Below are positions 42,320 to 43,965 of a stretch of DNA of 43,965 nt, piece by piece. Numbering within the stretch: position 1 is the stretch's first letter; each line of letters opens with the position of its first letter. A program made the translations under genes and the position numbers. This DNA comes from Thermoclostridium sp. (lineage in GTDB: Bacteria; Bacillota; Clostridia; DSM-8532). The stretch is from contig JAGOJH010000015.1 in NCBI GenBank assembly GCA_017995215.1, positions 1 to 43,965 of the forward strand, written 5' to 3'. The notes under the pieces were generated by a model. That model was not told the DNA's origin. It saw only the letters and a program-made list of their open reading frames with translations, and ran no database searches.

Positions 42320-43965
42320 TAGGGTTTCCTTAACGGGAATCCATTTGATTTTTATGGTTCCACTAATACCAAATTAAGCCAGTTTAATTGAAAATTTTTA
42401 AGCCTAAAAAGCCAGTATAAAAATTTGCATAAAAGAAGCTGGAGCTTCTTTTCCAAGTTCATCACAATGAGGTTTAGTATTATGGTGGATTCGCTTGTTT
42501 CTTTAAGTTTGGCCATAATGCAATCCATCGTGTATTTTCTTTTTCCTGTCCCAAACTTACCTTCTACTTCGTTCCTTTCGCAAGAATCTTGGTATGCCTG
42601 CTTTTTAGCCTCTTTTTTCTCTTCCTCTGTCGTTCTCCCAAGCTTTGGCCCGCTCAATCTGATTCCCCTTGCTTTACAGAAATCCCGGTTCCCCCGTGTC
42701 CTATATATTTTATCTGCTAAAACAGCTTCCGGATAGAATCCACGCTTTTCTTTATATCTCTCGATCGAATCAATCAATGTTCCATTCTCGTTGTATGCAT
42801 CCCATTCCAACTTTTCTGAAAATACATACCCATTTACAACACTTACTGAAAGCTTTGCACCAAATTCAACCGATGCAGATGCTTTCCCTCGAACAATCGG
42901 CCTTACATGTGGCTGACTGATACTGACGATCCTATCCTCTATTCGGTATTGTCCATTTTCATACATCTCATTCTGCTGACGGTATAATTCCTGGATAACC
43001 AAAAGGTTCTTGTATTGACGCTTATTCAGCAATTCCAATCCATTTCGTCTGACTAATGCTTCCACTATTTTTATGTCTCTACGGATATATCTTAAGAGCT
43101 TGCCTTTCATTTTTCGAATTACAGCGGGCTTCGGTTTTCTTTGCTTTGTAAATGCAATATAACTGTCATGCGCTTTTTGTCGGTATGTACGTGCCTTCTT
43201 TCTCAATCCCTTTTCTGGTTCATGAAGAATATCAATGATCTCCTCAAGTTTCACTCTGGCTTCATTCAATAATCTTGCATCTGTAGGATATTGGATGTCA
43301 GCCGGTGTACAGGTTGCATCCAAAATTATCTTGCCGGATTTTTTACAATTAACACATTCATCCTCCTCGGGCCCATCATGGCTTCCCGAAGAACTTGGAG
43401 GCCCCATCTGATTATTATCATCCTTGTCTTCATTTTCTATAGCGATAGCAGCTATTCTTTCGTTAACCTCATTAAGAATATCCGGGCTGAAACGTTTTCT
43501 AAAGTGAGTAATGAGTGAATCGGCAAATGGCTTTTCTTCAATAAACCGAGGAAAACCCAGGAAGTATTGAAGATAAGGGTTTTCAGCAATCTGATTCACT
43601 GTTTCCTCATCAGAGATAGCAAGTCTGGTTTTTATTATGAGAGTGCCCAATCCCACTCGTACTGAAAAAGCCTCTTCACCTGTGTTTGGTGATCTGAAGT
43701 TACCCACATACTTATCTTCGAATTCCCACCATGGAATTAGCTCTGCTAATTTCACCCACCTATTTTTTCTATTAAGCTTGCCACCAAACGGAAGGAAGAA
43801 GTCATCCGATATCATGATCTGTTTTTCGCTGCTTTTGTACATTTTCATTACTCCCACGTGCATTCTTTTTTAAGAATAATTACTACTTCCTATGCACTAT
43901 TATACTACAAAAGCAGTCTGAAATCCAGCACTTATGCGGGTTTTGTTTCCGTTAAGCAAGCCCTA
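42320..43965 (-). mobile_element. Insertion sequence, IS5/IS1182-like, with terminal inverted repeats
   Basis: The left end reads TAGGGTTTCCTTAACGGGAA (42320-42339), and the reverse complement of the last 20 bases of the window reads TAGGGCTTGCTTAACGGAAA; 17 of 20 match. The element therefore spans about 1646 bases and its right end coincides with, or lies within a base or two of, the window end. The target duplication cannot be checked because the right flank is not in the window. Confidence 0.85.
42352..43842 (-). CDS. DDE transposase, IS5/IS1182-type (DUF772 N-terminal domain)
   Basis: 496 residues from ATG 43842 (GGGAG eight bases upstream); ATGs at 43863 and 43848 are in frame. The N-terminal InsH/DUF772-like domain has YVGNFRSPNTGEEAFSVRVGLGTLIIK and PYLQYFLGF. 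Catalytic acids fit IILDATCTPADIQYP (first D), AVLADKIYRTRGNRDFC (second D) and ERNEVEGKFGTGKRKY (E). A CVNC motif and an acidic linker lie between the first two parts. The frame is intact, so the element may still be mobile. It starts 32 bases inside the left inverted repeat by position and fills most of the element. Confidence 0.92.
   Translation of the reverse strand: MYKSSEKQIMISDDFFLPFGGKLNRKNRWVKLAELIPWWEFEDKYVGNFRSPNTGEEAFSVRVGLGTLIIKTRLAISDEETVNQIAENPYLQYFLGFPRFIEEKPFADSLITHFRKRFSPDILNEVNERIAAIAIENEDKDDNNQMGPPSSSGSHDGPEEDECVNCKKSGKIILDATCTPADIQYPTDARLLNEARVKLEEIIDILHEPEKGLRKKARTYRQKAHDSYIAFTKQRKPKPAVIRKMKGKLLRYIRRDIKIVEALVRRNGLELLNKRQYKNLLVIQELYRQQNEMYENGQYRIEDRIVSISQPHVRPIVRGKASASVEFGAKLSVSVVNGYVFSEKLEWDAYNENGTLIDSIERYKEKRGFYPEAVLADKIYRTRGNRDFCKARGIRLSGPKLGRTTEEEKKEAKKQAYQDSCERNEVEGKFGTGKRKYTMDCIMAKLKETSESTIILNLIVMNLEKKLQLLLCKFLYWLFRLKNFQLNWLNLVLVEP

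Overview
The window looks like a chromosomal segment of an endospore-forming Clostridia-type Firmicute. It carries spoIVA, a Fur protein closest to the Bacillus type, strong Shine-Dalgarno (SD) sites, sigma-A style promoters and many TTG/GTG starts. I cannot name the genus from sequence alone.

Left part (1-12535, + strand) is mostly housekeeping. It holds the 3' end of tgt, then yajC, rimM, trmD and rarA, a small acidic-tailed membrane protein, fur, spoIVA, an M18 aminopeptidase, and a 1205-residue exported protein that joins a copper-amine-oxidase-like stalk, a propeller-like region, TPRs and an S41 protease-like domain. Several genes end in clear hairpin terminators.

Middle (12621-15651, - strand) holds a tyrosine recombinase, a GNAT-like protein and a VanZ-family protein. 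Two strong inverted repeats lie just upstream of the recombinase.

Right part (15893-41502, - strand) is a large exopolysaccharide/capsule locus. Transcription probably starts at a sigma-A type promoter at 40069-40097 with a leader of about 320 nt, and ends at a strong terminator at 15785-15828. Order of transcription: Wzz-like chain-length protein, BY-kinase-like ATPase, two hexapeptide acyltransferases, two related GT4s, Wzy-like polymerase, GT4, deacetylase-like protein, UDP-uronate 4-epimerase-like protein, nucleotide-sugar dehydrogenase, hexapeptide acyltransferase, acyl carrier protein, PP-loop amidotransferase-like protein, acyl-AMP ligase, AsnB, GT4, radical SAM protein, glycosidase-like membrane protein, Wzx-like flippase and GT2. 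A further GT4 (40366-41502) has its own promoter upstream. The block of carrier protein, ligase, AsnB, PP-loop enzyme and acyltransferase suggests that a uronic or amino sugar is amidated and/or acylated through a carrier-bound intermediate. No priming glycosyl-phosphate transferase or BY-kinase phosphatase is visible.

Far right (41734-43965): a 37-codon membrane-peptide ORF has its own promoter, a perfect 10-bp pairing between its start region and its 3' end, and an opposing promoter that would make an antisense RNA. This is the layout of a type I toxin-antitoxin locus and is the most unusual item here. It is followed by a complete-looking insertion sequence whose right inverted repeat coincides with the end of the window.

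A family of short palindromic repeats with core ACCTGTCCCC recurs at gene 3' ends and supplies the stop codon and last residues of at least one gene, and the last residues of another.
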